A stretch of 64,000 bases of DNA from Bacteroidota bacterium (GTDB taxonomy: Bacteria; Bacteroidota; Bacteroidia; Chitinophagales; Chitinophagaceae): NCBI GenBank assembly GCA_023433345.1, contig JAEZDA010000017.1:71850-135849 (forward strand). The letters run 5' to 3'. Shown here one piece after another: positions 1 to 8,889 of the stretch (the stretch's first letter is position 1; each line of letters starts with the position of its first letter). Both the position numbers and the translations under genes were made by a program. The notes beneath the pieces were generated by a model. It was not told the DNA's origin and did no database searches. It saw nothing but the letters and a program-made list of their open reading frames with translations.

Positions 1-180
1 TGGCCTGCTGTTGACGCTGTTCGTAACAGTTTTGATGTAATGCCCGCAGACGTTCTGCAGAAGTTAAACGGCACTAAGGCCCGCCAATCATTGCGTCTTT
101 CCCTTTACTTCAAAAATATATGGCTGGCCATCTTCTCTCCTTACACTCTAGCTAAGAGAGCTGAAACGGCAAATGCCTGA
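1..180 (+). CDS. C-terminal end of an unidentified protein (partial)
   Basis: An open frame runs from base 1 to a TGA at 178-180, giving 59 codons with no start inside the window that must be used. The visible residues start WPAVDAVRNSF and end near AKRAETANA, with a hydrophobic stretch (IWLAIFSPY) close to the C terminus. I do not recognise the family. Because the frame ends just before a strong plus-strand terminator and sits at the border of a polysaccharide locus, it may be another glycan-assembly protein, but that is inference from position only. Confidence 0.6.
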   Translation, partial: WPAVDAVRNSFDVMPADVLQKLNGTKARQSLRLSLYFKNIWLAIFSPYTLAKRAETANA

Positions 181-196
181 AAAATTTGAATACCTC

Positions 197-1531
197 TTAA
201 ACCACTATAGTCCCGCTTCTTGCGGGATTTTTTCTTTTCGCAAAGTTCAGCGTCAGGAACAATGCTATCAGGTAAAAAGGCATAGCAGGTATTTTATATC
301 TCACCAGTGTACCAAAGTTTAAAGTAGTTGCTCCAACGAATAGCGAGAAAATTATGGCAAACATGAAACAGTAAAGAACCATCGGGCTCCTGAGTATCGT
401 TTTTAAAAATCTGAATATCCCTGTTTTTAAGATCACATATAAGGTGAATAGCATCATTGCCAAACTCTCCAGAGATGATAGTAACGTAGATAGTTTCTTA
501 GATTCCCAAATAAAAGGCCTGTACAATGTTGCAACAATTGCCGCCGGTGCGATTTTTATAAGGCTCATCGGGCTGCCGTCAAATTCAACGCCAAGAGAAA
601 AGTTTGATTCAACAAGGTTTTCCTGCTGGGCATAATTTGCCTGATAGGTTTTAATTGATTTAGTGATTCCTTCTCCCGCAAATTTTCCTAATGCGGTTCC
701 AATGGTTTCCGTGGCCTTAAAAAACCCTGCGATGCTTATTGCAAGAAAGGAAAGCACTAGCATGGCTTTTACGAGTTTGTTTTTTACCAACCTAAGGTTA
801 GAAAGCAACAGGAAGAGGATAAAAAATGGAAGGTAGGAAACAAGAATATAGATTTTCAACACAACCAGCAGCCATCCGAAAAACGCAAAAATGAGCAGGT
901 TTCGGAACACGTGGTTCCGCGTATAAAAAATGCTGTAAAGAGAATATGTGATCCATCCAAGCGCTCCCACACAAATCGGATCTTTTAAAATTCCCGAACT
1001 CCAAAACACAAATGTTGGAAGGTAAAGAATTGCAATTGCAAATTGTTTACTGAGATGGGGATACTGCTCATAAAAAAACCGGTACAATCTCCAGATGCCT
1101 GAAAACGCGATCATTGAGAATATCAGGTTTATCGACATGAAAGTTCCAAATGTGAAAAAACTCAGCACCGCTACGATACGGGTTACCATAAAGTTGCTTT
1201 CCTCTTCAAAGTATCCGGAGTTATCAATATTAGCCAGTTGAGATTGATCAAAATCTTCTCCACGCTCAAAGAGAATTGACACCTTGGAAGGATCTTTCAG
1301 TATCATTTGCTGTATGTTCACCCCTTCAGGATAATACAACCCTGTAGTATCGCCGGGTGATATGTATAAAAGAAACATGCAAAAGCAAAAGGTTGCGAAA
1401 ACCTTCACCCAGAATGCGCGGCGATGATGTTTTTTTAGTACAGGAGAAGAATAACGCTTCCTCCTGATCGAGAAAAAGACATGGAATATGAAAACCCAGA
1501 TGAAGAAAACAATAAAATCTAATACATCCAT
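197..1531 (-). CDS. polytopic membrane protein of the polysaccharide locus
   Basis: A 444-residue, strongly hydrophobic protein with roughly nine to eleven predicted membrane segments, including residues about 4-20, 42-60, 115-145, 165-205, 210-245, 255-270 and 365-430. One larger non-membrane stretch (about 65-110) follows the second segment and another (about 275-325) lies in the C-terminal half. This layout fits oligosaccharide polymerases (Wzy-like) or GT-C-type membrane glycosyltransferases found in surface-polysaccharide loci, but no diagnostic motif was recognised, so the function is inference. The gene is divergent from the asparagine synthase gene, with about 100 nt between starts, and convergent with the partial gene at 1-180. 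Confidence 0.7.
   Translation of the reverse strand: MDVLDFIVFFIWVFIFHVFFSIRRKRYSSPVLKKHHRRAFWVKVFATFCFCMFLLYISPGDTTGLYYPEGVNIQQMILKDPSKVSILFERGEDFDQSQLANIDNSGYFEEESNFMVTRIVAVLSFFTFGTFMSINLIFSMIAFSGIWRLYRFFYEQYPHLSKQFAIAILYLPTFVFWSSGILKDPICVGALGWITYSLYSIFYTRNHVFRNLLIFAFFGWLLVVLKIYILVSYLPFFILFLLLSNLRLVKNKLVKAMLVLSFLAISIAGFFKATETIGTALGKFAGEGITKSIKTYQANYAQQENLVESNFSLGVEFDGSPMSLIKIAPAAIVATLYRPFIWESKKLSTLLSSLESLAMMLFTLYVILKTGIFRFLKTILRSPMVLYCFMFAIIFSLFVGATTLNFGTLVRYKIPAMPFYLIALFLTLNFAKRKNPARSGTIVV
211..233 (+). terminator. Rho-independent terminator
   Basis: Six-base stem TCCCGC/GCGGGA with a 5-nt loop followed by six T. The T tract is on the plus strand, so it ends the partial gene at 1-180. It lies inside the last codons of the convergent membrane-protein gene, so terminator and antisense coding sequence overlap. 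Confidence 0.8.
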
Positions 1532-1632
1532 CGGGAAGCAATAAGCAGTTAAAATCTGTCCGGAACAAATTTATCTTAAAAACTCATCTGCCATTCAGGA
1601 ATATACAGTTATTTTGTTTAAACTGATCGTGC

Positions 1633-3474
1633 ATGTGCGGCATTGCCGGGGCTATAAATTTTCAACTTCCTTTTGATACCCTACGTGAAAGAATGTTTCA
1701 TCGCGGCCCTGATGAGCAGAATAGCTTCATGGATGGAAATGTCGGCTTTTATCATCTTCGTCTATCCATTCTCGATATCTCCGGCGGTTGCCAGCCTATG
1801 CATTTAAGCGACCGTTTTACAATAATTTTCAATGGACAAATTTACAATCATGCTGAGCTGAGAAAGATCCACGGATTAAAGGGCAAAAGCTACTCCGATA
1901 CGGAAACCCTTTTGTTGCTTTATGAAAGGTTTGGTAAAGAAATGCTCCACTTGCTGGATGGCATGTTCGTTTTTGCAATTTATGATAATCAAAACAGAGA
2001 GGTCTTTATTGCGCGCGACCGTGCAGGAAAAAAACCTCTCTACATTTTTAATGATCAGAATAAAGTGGTTTTTGCCAGTGAACTAAATGCATTGAAAGCG
2101 ATGTTGCCGCTTGAGATGGAGCAAAAGAATTTCCCACACTATTTCCGTTTAGGTGTTTTTTACAGGCATTTCACTCCTTACAAAAATGTGAGAGAGATGG
2201 AGGCCGGCACATGGATCGTTTTTAAATGTGATTCGCTTGAATTGCAGAGTGAGAGATGGTGGAATATTCATGATCACTATATGAAAAGGCAAAGCGATGA
2301 TCTGCCTGCTGCAATGGCGAAAACAGATTCACTGTTGCAGGAAGCCGTAAAGAGCAGGCTTGCTTCCAGCGATCTTGAAGTTGGATGTTTCCTTAGTGGC
2401 GGAATCGACAGCGGTCTTACTACGGCTATTGCAAGCAGCATCAACCACAACCTGAAAACCTTTACGGTATCATTTCCCGGGGCCTATAACGAGGCTCCGC
2501 TTGCAAAACTGGTCTCCGAAAAATACGGCACCCAACATACGGAGATAGAACTTTCATTTGACCATTTGCGCGATGACGTGGAAAAGGTCATCATGAATTA
2601 TGGAGAACCGTTTTTTGACAGTTCCGCGATACCTTCTTTTTATGTTTCGCGGGAGGCAAAAAAGCATCTTACTGTGATATTGAATGGAGATGGCGCCGAT
2701 GAGTTATTCGGGGGTTACAGGCGCTACGTTCCTTTCGCTAAATATGATTTTTTTTCAAAGCCTGGAATACTTACAAATGCCGCAAAGTTCGTTTCCGGTG
2801 TTCTGCCTCCTCCGTCAGATAAAAAAGCATATTACAATTTCGCATACAGATTGTTCGAACTTGCTTCGAAGAAAGATGTGGGGATTTATTTTTCAGCCGG
2901 CCTTGATATTTTTGAGGGCTTTGAAAAGCATCTCCTTCACAAAAACCCGCAGGATGTTGAAAATATTCGCCGCGATTTTTTTAAGATCACTTCTTCTGAA
3001 ATGAGTGGACTGAAGAAGATCATGAATATGGATTTTGACACTAACCTCTTCAGCGATCTTCTGGTGAAAATGGACATAGCCACTATGGCGAATTCACTTG
3101 AAGGCAGGAGTCCTTTTCTTTCAAAAGATTTACTGGAATACGTGCCCGGCCTGAACGACGATCTTAAAATTCGCGGAGCCACAACCAAGTTTCTATTAAG
3201 AAATTTGGCGAAGAAGTATTTACCTGCAAACCTTATTGATCAACCTAAACGTGGTTTTGAAGTGCCTTTAAAGAATTGGGTGAATGGCGAACTTCGATCA
3301 GTGATCGGGGACTATCTTGTCTCACCATCGGCCTTGCATCCTTCTTTTGTTGATAAAAAGTTCACTCAGAGCTTACTCGACTCACGGCATCGCGTACCCG
3401 AGGAGAAGCGAGCTAAAATGCTGTGGACATTGTTTTGCCTTGAAGTTTGGTATAAAAACATATATCTCTCTTGA
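1633..3474 (+). CDS. asnB: asparagine synthase (glutamine-hydrolysing)-type amidotransferase
   Basis: A 613-residue protein of the AsnB family. It starts MCGIAG, placing the glutaminase nucleophile at Cys2 after Met removal. An N-terminal class II glutamine amidotransferase domain (about 1-200, with RGPDE and the FNGQIYNH segment) is followed by an AsnB synthetase domain with the PP-loop LSGGIDSG near residue 255 and NGDGADELFGG near 350. The family makes asparagine from aspartate, glutamine and ATP, but copies inside polysaccharide loci often amidate sugar acids or serve exopolysaccharide assembly (XrtA-type amidotransferase). Here it opens the plus-strand glycan operon, so a glycan role is likely. 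Its TGA overlaps the TTG start of the next gene. Confidence 0.9.
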   Translation: MCGIAGAINFQLPFDTLRERMFHRGPDEQNSFMDGNVGFYHLRLSILDISGGCQPMHLSDRFTIIFNGQIYNHAELRKIHGLKGKSYSDTETLLLLYERFGKEMLHLLDGMFVFAIYDNQNREVFIARDRAGKKPLYIFNDQNKVVFASELNALKAMLPLEMEQKNFPHYFRLGVFYRHFTPYKNVREMEAGTWIVFKCDSLELQSERWWNIHDHYMKRQSDDLPAAMAKTDSLLQEAVKSRLASSDLEVGCFLSGGIDSGLTTAIASSINHNLKTFTVSFPGAYNEAPLAKLVSEKYGTQHTEIELSFDHLRDDVEKVIMNYGEPFFDSSAIPSFYVSREAKKHLTVILNGDGADELFGGYRRYVPFAKYDFFSKPGILTNAAKFVSGVLPPPSDKKAYYNFAYRLFELASKKDVGIYFSAGLDIFEGFEKHLLHKNPQDVENIRRDFFKITSSEMSGLKKIMNMDFDTNLFSDLLVKMDIATMANSLEGRSPFLSKDLLEYVPGLNDDLKIRGATTKFLLRNLAKKYLPANLIDQPKRGFEVPLKNWVNGELRSVIGDYLVSPSALHPSFVDKKFTQSLLDSRHRVPEEKRAKMLWTLFCLEVWYKNIYLS

Positions 3475-4583
3475 AGAAAATCGCCATTATAGAAAATAAT
3501 ATCATCGCAACAAACACCATCAGGAAGGCTTTGGTGGAAAGTCTGTTAAAGGCAGGAAACGATGTTTATATTTTAACTACAGGTTCTGAGGAAGGTCTAC
3601 AATTAGCCCGGGACAGCGGGTTTAATGTGATTGATATTAAAGCAAGCACCCAGCATCCGGCAGAAATATTCAATTATGCGAAAAATCTCAGATCGGTTTT
3701 AAGGGAAATAAAACCAGATGTGGTGCTAACTTTCACTATACGGCCCGCCATTTGGGGCAACCTTGTTACCCGGTTGCTGAAAATTCCTACTATAACTAAT
3801 ATTACGGGAATAGGTCCATTGTTTGAGCGGAGTAATATTGCCTACCGGGCTGCACGCTTACTCTACAGGTTTGTTCTTAAAAATACCGCCCACGTTTTTT
3901 TTCAGAATTACGACGATATGGAGATTTTCATTTCCCGGCGATTCGTGAAAGAAAACCGCGCAGAAAGGATCCCCGGTTCAGGTGTAGACGGCAATTTCTA
4001 TTCACCAATGAACCTGAAACAAAATGAGAGGTTTACTTTTCTTTTCATAAGCCGCCTGGTAAAAGATAAAGGGATAAATGAATTTATTGAGGCTGCTAAA
4101 ATTCTCCACGATAACATTCAGAACTGCGATTTTCAGGTGATCGGTCCGCTGTGGGAGCAAAACCTGAAAGACAATACGATTACAAAAGAAGATGTGGCGA
4201 GGTGGAAGCAAGAAGGTATAGTGGACTACCTCGGAGAGAAGAAGGATGTGCGACCATTCATATCCGCAGCGCATTGCATTGTTCTGCCATCATACCGCGA
4301 GGGAACAAGTAACGTGTTATTGGAGGCCTCAGCGATGGAGAGACCTTCAGTAACCTGTAACACTACAGGCTGCAGGGAGATTATTGAACATGGTGTCACC
4401 GGTTTTCTTTGTAAACCGCGCGATGCAAAAGACCTTGCGGAAAAAATGAAGATGATGTACGATCTTGACCAATCGGAGCGTTTGAAAATGGGCCAAAATG
4501 CAAGAAAAAAAGTGATTTCTGAATTCAGCAAACAAAAGGTGATTGATGCTTATTTAAACGCCATTGAAAAAGTTACGTCATGA
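3471..4583 (+). CDS. GT4-family glycosyltransferase
   Basis: A 370-residue GT-B protein. The N-terminal Rossmann half (about 1-175) has the family's TNITGIGPLF segment. The C-terminal half contains FLFISRLVKDKGI at about 185 and the donor-site region LPSYREGTSNVLLEASAM near 270, where the E-x7-E motif of GT4 enzymes is visible. It should transfer a sugar from a nucleotide donor to a lipid-linked glycan at the inner face of the membrane; donor and acceptor cannot be read from sequence. The start is TTG at 3471, overlapping the TGA of the amidotransferase (TTGA), which implies translational coupling; no nearby in-frame ATG fits the MKKIAI N terminus. It overlaps the deacetylase gene by ATGA. 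Confidence 0.9.
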   Translation: MKKIAIIENNIIATNTIRKALVESLLKAGNDVYILTTGSEEGLQLARDSGFNVIDIKASTQHPAEIFNYAKNLRSVLREIKPDVVLTFTIRPAIWGNLVTRLLKIPTITNITGIGPLFERSNIAYRAARLLYRFVLKNTAHVFFQNYDDMEIFISRRFVKENRAERIPGSGVDGNFYSPMNLKQNERFTFLFISRLVKDKGINEFIEAAKILHDNIQNCDFQVIGPLWEQNLKDNTITKEDVARWKQEGIVDYLGEKKDVRPFISAAHCIVLPSYREGTSNVLLEASAMERPSVTCNTTGCREIIEHGVTGFLCKPRDAKDLAEKMKMMYDLDQSERLKMGQNARKKVISEFSKQKVIDAYLNAIEKVTS

Positions 4584-5485
4584 GCTTCGCCACTTTATCA
4601 ATAGATTGGGAAGACTTTGGCCAGTTGTATGGAATGTATCATTATGGTGATATCACTGAGCCTGTGGGCGGTGCAATTGAAAGGCAAACCGCGATCATGT
4701 TGGAAATGCTTGGTAAAAGAAATGTGAAGGCAACCTTTTTCATACTGGGAATGCTGGCACGGGCTCGTCCTGCATTGGTAAAGGCTATTCGGGAAGCAGG
4801 CCATGAAATAGCATTGCATGGGCAAAATCACCGCGCGATGTTCACGCTTTCACCTAAGGCTGCGGAAGCCGACCTGAGGGAAAATTATGATGTTGTTTCA
4901 CAGATAACTGGCGAAAAAGTTTTTGGATACAGGGCTCCTTTCTTCTCCATTAACGAAACGAATTTATATGTCCTGGAAATTCTTGCGGATCTTGGCCTTA
5001 CATACGACAGTAGCATTTTTCCAAAGAAAATGAGCAGATATGGCATCGCGGGTTTTTCAGAATCTGATTGCCTCTATTCGCTCCCCGGTGGAAAGGAACT
5101 GGTTGAATTACCACTCACCCTGGCTCATTACTATGGAAAACAATGGCCGGTTTCAGGAGGAGGATACATCCGGTTAATGCCAAAACCTTTGGTTGACAAG
5201 GTTTTCAACGATCTTCGGCAATCGAACAGAGGTTCGATGATCTACATGCACCCGTATGAATTTGACACGCAAAAAATCAGTGTGGCTTCAAATTATCCGC
5301 CGGGCGAATCGCGCAAAACGGTAAAGGTTCATGCATTAAATTTGCGCTGGAATATTTTCCGCAATTCTGTGGTCAGGAAAATTGAAAGCCTTCTTGATTC
5401 ACACCAATTCATCACTTGTTTAGAAAAAGCTGACAATGTCAAAAAAAATGGAATCCGTGCAGAGCTATTGGGATGCACGCAGTGA
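4580..5485 (+). CDS. XrtA-type polysaccharide deacetylase
   Basis: A 301-residue NodB-fold protein of the kind found in exopolysaccharide/exosortase loci (C-terminal DUF3473-like part). Visible catalytic elements are SIDWEDF (motif 1, residues about 7-13), HGQNHR (motif 2 metal-binding His pair, about residue 78), GYRAPFFS (motif 3, about 115) and the YMHPYEFD segment near 225. SGGGYIRLMP near 195 is typical of the subgroup. It would remove N- or O-acetyl groups from a growing polysaccharide. No signal peptide is visible, so it is probably cytoplasmic or membrane associated. It starts at the ATGA overlap with the glycosyltransferase gene. Its last 50 nt overlap the methyltransferase gene in another frame. 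Confidence 0.87.
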   Translation: MSFATLSIDWEDFGQLYGMYHYGDITEPVGGAIERQTAIMLEMLGKRNVKATFFILGMLARARPALVKAIREAGHEIALHGQNHRAMFTLSPKAAEADLRENYDVVSQITGEKVFGYRAPFFSINETNLYVLEILADLGLTYDSSIFPKKMSRYGIAGFSESDCLYSLPGGKELVELPLTLAHYYGKQWPVSGGGYIRLMPKPLVDKVFNDLRQSNRGSMIYMHPYEFDTQKISVASNYPPGESRKTVKVHALNLRWNIFRNSVVRKIESLLDSHQFITCLEKADNVKKNGIRAELLGCTQ

Positions 5486-6071
5486 ACTATTTGGAAATTA
5501 TTATAAAAAACCTTCCTCCTTCGACAGAATTTTTCGCAAAGGGGTTTATGAAAGACAGGCCATTGCAGTGAAAGCATGCAAGGATATTCCCGGCGCAACG
5601 GTGCTGGACGTGGGCTCAGGCCCGGGAGTTAACAGCGTGTCAATGATAAAAAATGCAGGCGCTTCCCATGTTTTTGGGCTGGATTTCGCACAACACATGA
5701 TCGACTATGCCAAGGCTACAGCAAAAGAAGAAGGTGTGGCAGAGCAGTGTACTTTTGAGCTTGGCGATATTCTCACCTACGATTTTAAGGGAAAGAAGTT
5801 CGATTATGCGTGTGCGTTAGGCGTATTTGACTATGTGGAAGAATCTGCAAAATTGGTTAAACGTATGAACGAGCTCACCACGCGCTCCTTTATGGCTTCC
5901 TGGCCTGAGAATGGCGTGAGAATGGCCCTTCGACGGTACCGGTATACTTGCCCTTTGTTTCATTATACCGAAGATCAGATCATCGGGCTTCATAAAGACG
6001 CCGGAGTGCCTGCCGATAATATTGAAATATTCAGGATAGGCGGAGGCTGGGCGACAGTGGCGCATAAATAA
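5436..6071 (+). CDS. class I SAM-dependent methyltransferase
   Basis: A 211-residue Rossmann methyltransferase. Motif I is VLDVGSGPGVNS (about residues 50-61) and the acidic ribose-binding residue follows in GLDFAQHMIDYA. The core resembles small sugar or lipid-intermediate methyltransferases, but no feature fixes the acceptor. The start ATG at 5436 lies 50 nt inside the deacetylase gene; the protein begins MSKKMESVQSYWDAR, and a later start at the internal Met5 (5448) would still overlap by 38 nt, so the overlap appears real. The gene is followed after 6 nt by the acetyltransferase gene, so the pair is probably co-translated. Confidence 0.82.
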   Translation: MSKKMESVQSYWDARSELFGNYYKKPSSFDRIFRKGVYERQAIAVKACKDIPGATVLDVGSGPGVNSVSMIKNAGASHVFGLDFAQHMIDYAKATAKEEGVAEQCTFELGDILTYDFKGKKFDYACALGVFDYVEESAKLVKRMNELTTRSFMASWPENGVRMALRRYRYTCPLFHYTEDQIIGLHKDAGVPADNIEIFRIGGGWATVAHK

Positions 6072-6077
6072 TTCTTC

Positions 6078-6695
6078 ATGATCATTATCGGCTATTCAGG
6101 TCATTCCTTCGTTGCCTGCAGTGTTTTAAATGCTATGGGAAAGGTTGTGACATCATATTGCGATTATGAAGAGAAAGAATTGAATCCTTATGGTCTTACA
6201 TTTCTCGGGCCTGAAAGCACAACGGAAGCGCATGAAGCAATTATTAAATCAGAATTTTTTATTGGTGTTGGCGATAACAGGATCAGGAAGAAGGTTTTTG
6301 AGCGTTTCGCAGGGTTTGAAAAATTTCCTGTAAATGCGCTTCATCCATCAGCTATTATTGATCAACGTGTTCATCTGGGAAAGTTTGGCGTTTTGATATG
6401 TGCCGGAACCATCGTAAATGCTCTTGCCCATATAGAAGATGGAGCGATTTGCAATACAGGGTGTATAATTGAACATGAATGTTATGTAGGAAGGTTTGCG
6501 CATATTGGTCCGGGTGCCGTACTTTGCGGCAATGTGAAGGTTGGGGAAGGAAGTTTTGTTGGAGCAGCTTCAGTGATCAGGCAGGGCGTGAAGATCGGTG
6601 CATTCGCTACAATAGGCGCCGGCGCAGTAGTTCTGAAAGATGTGGCCGATAATGAGGTTGTGGTAGGCAATCCTTCGCGTTATTTAAAATCCTAA
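6078..6695 (+). CDS. NeuD/PglD-type sugar O/N-acetyltransferase
   Basis: A 205-residue left-handed beta-helix acyltransferase. The N-terminal part (about 1-85) has a nucleotide-sugar-binding glycine segment (IIGYSGHSFV), followed by hexapeptide repeats from about 90 to the end. The IEHECYVGRFAHIGPGAVL segment (about 132-150) carries the His-Glu type catalytic region known from PglD/NeuD proteins. The family acetylates UDP-4-amino-sugars or sialic-acid-like sugars with acetyl-CoA. With the LegC-type aminotransferase and PglC-like transferase downstream, the likely product is a UDP-di-N-acetyl amino sugar; this is inference from context. Confidence 0.85.
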   Translation: MIIIGYSGHSFVACSVLNAMGKVVTSYCDYEEKELNPYGLTFLGPESTTEAHEAIIKSEFFIGVGDNRIRKKVFERFAGFEKFPVNALHPSAIIDQRVHLGKFGVLICAGTIVNALAHIEDGAICNTGCIIEHECYVGRFAHIGPGAVLCGNVKVGEGSFVGAASVIRQGVKIGAFATIGAGAVVLKDVADNEVVVGNPSRYLKS

Positions 6696-6708
6696 TTAAA
6701 ATGTTTAT

Positions 6709-7680
6709 ATGAAGGTATTGGTTACAGGCGGGGCAGGATATATTGGTTCGGTGCTCGTGAGGCAGTTGCTTAACAAAGGTTTTCGTGTACGCGTAATAGA
6801 TAGTTTGAAGTTTGGCGGAGATGCACTTTATGATGTTATGCTTGATCCCAACTTCGAATTCGTTCTGGGCGATATCAGGAATAAGGAGGATTTGAAAAAT
6901 GCTTTGAAAGATATTGACGCCGTTGCTCATCTCGCGGCCATAGTAGGCGACCCGGCCTGCAAAAAATATAGTGAAGAGGCTAAAGAAACGAATTGGGAAG
7001 GCAGTGTGCTTCTTTTTAATGAGGCTGAAAAAGCAGGCTGCAAGCGATTTGTATTTGCAAGTACATGCAGCAATTATGGGAAGATGCCTGATCCTGAAAG
7101 TTTTGTCACTGAAAATTCAGACCTCAATCCGATCTCTCTGTACGCAGAACTCAAAGTAAAGTTTGAAAAATTTCTTCTTGAGGAAAAAAAGAATTCGCCG
7201 ATGTGCAGCACCTCTTTACGGTTCAGCACCGTTTACGGGTTTTCACCGCGCATAAGATTTGATCTCACAGTAAATGAATTCACGCGTAATGCCGCAATTA
7301 ATGGCGAACAGGAAATTTGGGGCGCTCAATTCTGGAGGCCCTATTGCCACGTGGATGATCTTGCCCGTGCAGTGATCCTGGTTCTTGAAAGCCCGGTGGA
7401 AAAGGTGAAAGCGAATGTTTTCAACGTAGGAAGCACTGAAGAAAATTATAACAAGGGCATGATAATAGACGAGGTATGCAATGTAGTGCCGAACGTAAAG
7501 GTTAACTATGTGGAAAGCACTGAAGATCCGCGTGATTACCGCGTGAACTTTGAAAAGATCAAAAATGAACTCGGTTATTCTATTACTAAAAAAGTTCCGG
7601 ACGGTGTTCGTGAGATCTATAAACTGATAAAAACAGGTATAGTCACCGATTCCTTCGCACAGAAGTTCAGGAATATCTGA
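6709..7680 (+). CDS. NAD-dependent epimerase/dehydratase (extended SDR)
   Basis: A 323-residue extended short-chain dehydrogenase/reductase. The N-terminal glycine motif is VTGGAGYIGS (residues 5-14). The acidic residue at the end of the second strand is in VIDSLKFGG, and the YxxxK catalytic pair is in LYAELK (about 144-149) with Ser/Thr in STCSNYG upstream. The overall pattern matches nucleotide-sugar 4-epimerases and 4,6-dehydratase relatives; the exact substrate cannot be assigned. It sits 13 nt after the acetyltransferase gene and is followed by a terminator, so it ends the first transcription unit of the glycan cluster. Confidence 0.85.
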   Translation: MKVLVTGGAGYIGSVLVRQLLNKGFRVRVIDSLKFGGDALYDVMLDPNFEFVLGDIRNKEDLKNALKDIDAVAHLAAIVGDPACKKYSEEAKETNWEGSVLLFNEAEKAGCKRFVFASTCSNYGKMPDPESFVTENSDLNPISLYAELKVKFEKFLLEEKKNSPMCSTSLRFSTVYGFSPRIRFDLTVNEFTRNAAINGEQEIWGAQFWRPYCHVDDLARAVILVLESPVEKVKANVFNVGSTEENYNKGMIIDEVCNVVPNVKVNYVESTEDPRDYRVNFEKIKNELGYSITKKVPDGVREIYKLIKTGIVTDSFAQKFRNI

Positions 7681-7686
7681 TCGCCG

Positions 7687-7710
7687 ATCCCCGCTAAGCC
7701 GGGGATTTTT
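7687..7710 (+). terminator. Rho-independent terminator after the epimerase gene
   Basis: A 7-bp stem ATCCCCG/CGGGGAT with a 6-nt loop and a T run at 7706-7710. It separates the epimerase gene from the aminotransferase gene, so the latter may have its own promoter or rely on readthrough. Confidence 0.8.
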
Positions 7711-7756
7711 AATAATATTGCCGCGGCTTTCACGTTAAATTGATTAAAGGTAGATC

Positions 7757-8887
7757 ATGGTTTTACTCAGCGGGCCGAATATGGACGGCAATGAATGGAA
7801 ATATGTAAAAGACTGCCTTGATACCGGCTGGGTAAGCAGCGTCGGCGCCTACGTAGATCAGTTTGAGAAAATGTCTGCAACCTTTGCGGGAACTTCATTT
7901 GCTGTTGCAACGAGCAGTGGAACCACTGCACTTCACACATGCCTGATAATGGAAGGCGTGGGCGAGAACGACCTTGTCATTACACAGAACATCACTTTCA
8001 TTGCCACATTAAACTCAATTTGCTACACCGGCGCACGGCCTGTGCTGATTGATACTGACGAACTCACCTGGCAAATGGATCTTGATCTTCTGGAGAAATT
8101 TCTTGGCGAGGAAACGCGGCAGGAAAACGGAGAATGTGTTCACAAACTCTCCGGGAAAAGAATTCCTGTAATCATGCCCGTTCATGTGTTAGGGAACATG
8201 TGTGATATGGACAGGCTGATGAAAATAGCTAATGAACATAAGCTCGTTGTTATCGAAGATTCCACGGAAGCTCTGGGAAGCTATTACAAAGAAAAGCATG
8301 CCGGTAGTTTCGGGAAGATGGGAACATTCAGTTACAATGGTAACAAGATCATTACAACCGGCGGTGGCGGCATGATAGTTACTTCTGATGAAGCGCTTGC
8401 AAAACGGGCAAAGCACCTCACCACCCAGGCGAAAAGCGATCCCTTTGAATATTATCATGATGAGATCGGTTACAACTACAGGTTGGTGAATGTTGGAGCT
8501 GCTATGGGAGTTGCACAAATGGAACAACTTCCTTCATTTCTCCAAAAGAAAAAGGAAATTATCGGGTTTTATAAATCAGCACTGGATCAGGTGGGCGATA
8601 TCACCTTTCAAAAAGTTGAAAAAGATGTGAACCCCAACTGGTGGCTCCCTACCATAAAAACAACGAAACAAAAAGAAGTGCTCAAAGCTCTTAACGATGA
8701 AAAATTACAGAGCAGGCCTTTTTGGGTGCCGATGAACCAACTGCCAATGTTTGGCAAGGATATCTACATTACGGAAAACGATCGTTCTGATTTTATTTAC
8801 AGGCATTGCCTTAGTATTCCCTGCTCAACAAATATTAAGGACGAAGAAATGGAACGCGTGGTGAAAACAATTAAATCTGTTTTTTAA
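7757..8887 (+). CDS. LegC/PglE-type PLP-dependent sugar aminotransferase
   Basis: A 376-residue DegT/DnrJ/EryC1/StrS-family aminotransferase. The ATSSGTTALH segment (51-60) is the phosphate-binding region, VVIEDSTEALGS (about 164-175) carries the PLP-ring Asp, and FSYNGNK (191-197) places the Schiff-base lysine at Lys197. The SYNGNK context plus TTGGGGM is characteristic of the LegC branch, which aminates UDP-4-keto-6-deoxy sugars on the way to legionaminic acid or bacillosamine. A matching 4,6-dehydratase is not identifiable in the window and may lie upstream. The gene is 2 nt from the next gene, so the two are co-transcribed. Confidence 0.88.
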   Translation: MVLLSGPNMDGNEWKYVKDCLDTGWVSSVGAYVDQFEKMSATFAGTSFAVATSSGTTALHTCLIMEGVGENDLVITQNITFIATLNSICYTGARPVLIDTDELTWQMDLDLLEKFLGEETRQENGECVHKLSGKRIPVIMPVHVLGNMCDMDRLMKIANEHKLVVIEDSTEALGSYYKEKHAGSFGKMGTFSYNGNKIITTGGGGMIVTSDEALAKRAKHLTTQAKSDPFEYYHDEIGYNYRLVNVGAAMGVAQMEQLPSFLQKKKEIIGFYKSALDQVGDITFQKVEKDVNPNWWLPTIKTTKQKEVLKALNDEKLQSRPFWVPMNQLPMFGKDIYITENDRSDFIYRHCLSIPCSTNIKDEEMERVVKTIKSVF

Positions 8888-8889
8888 GG

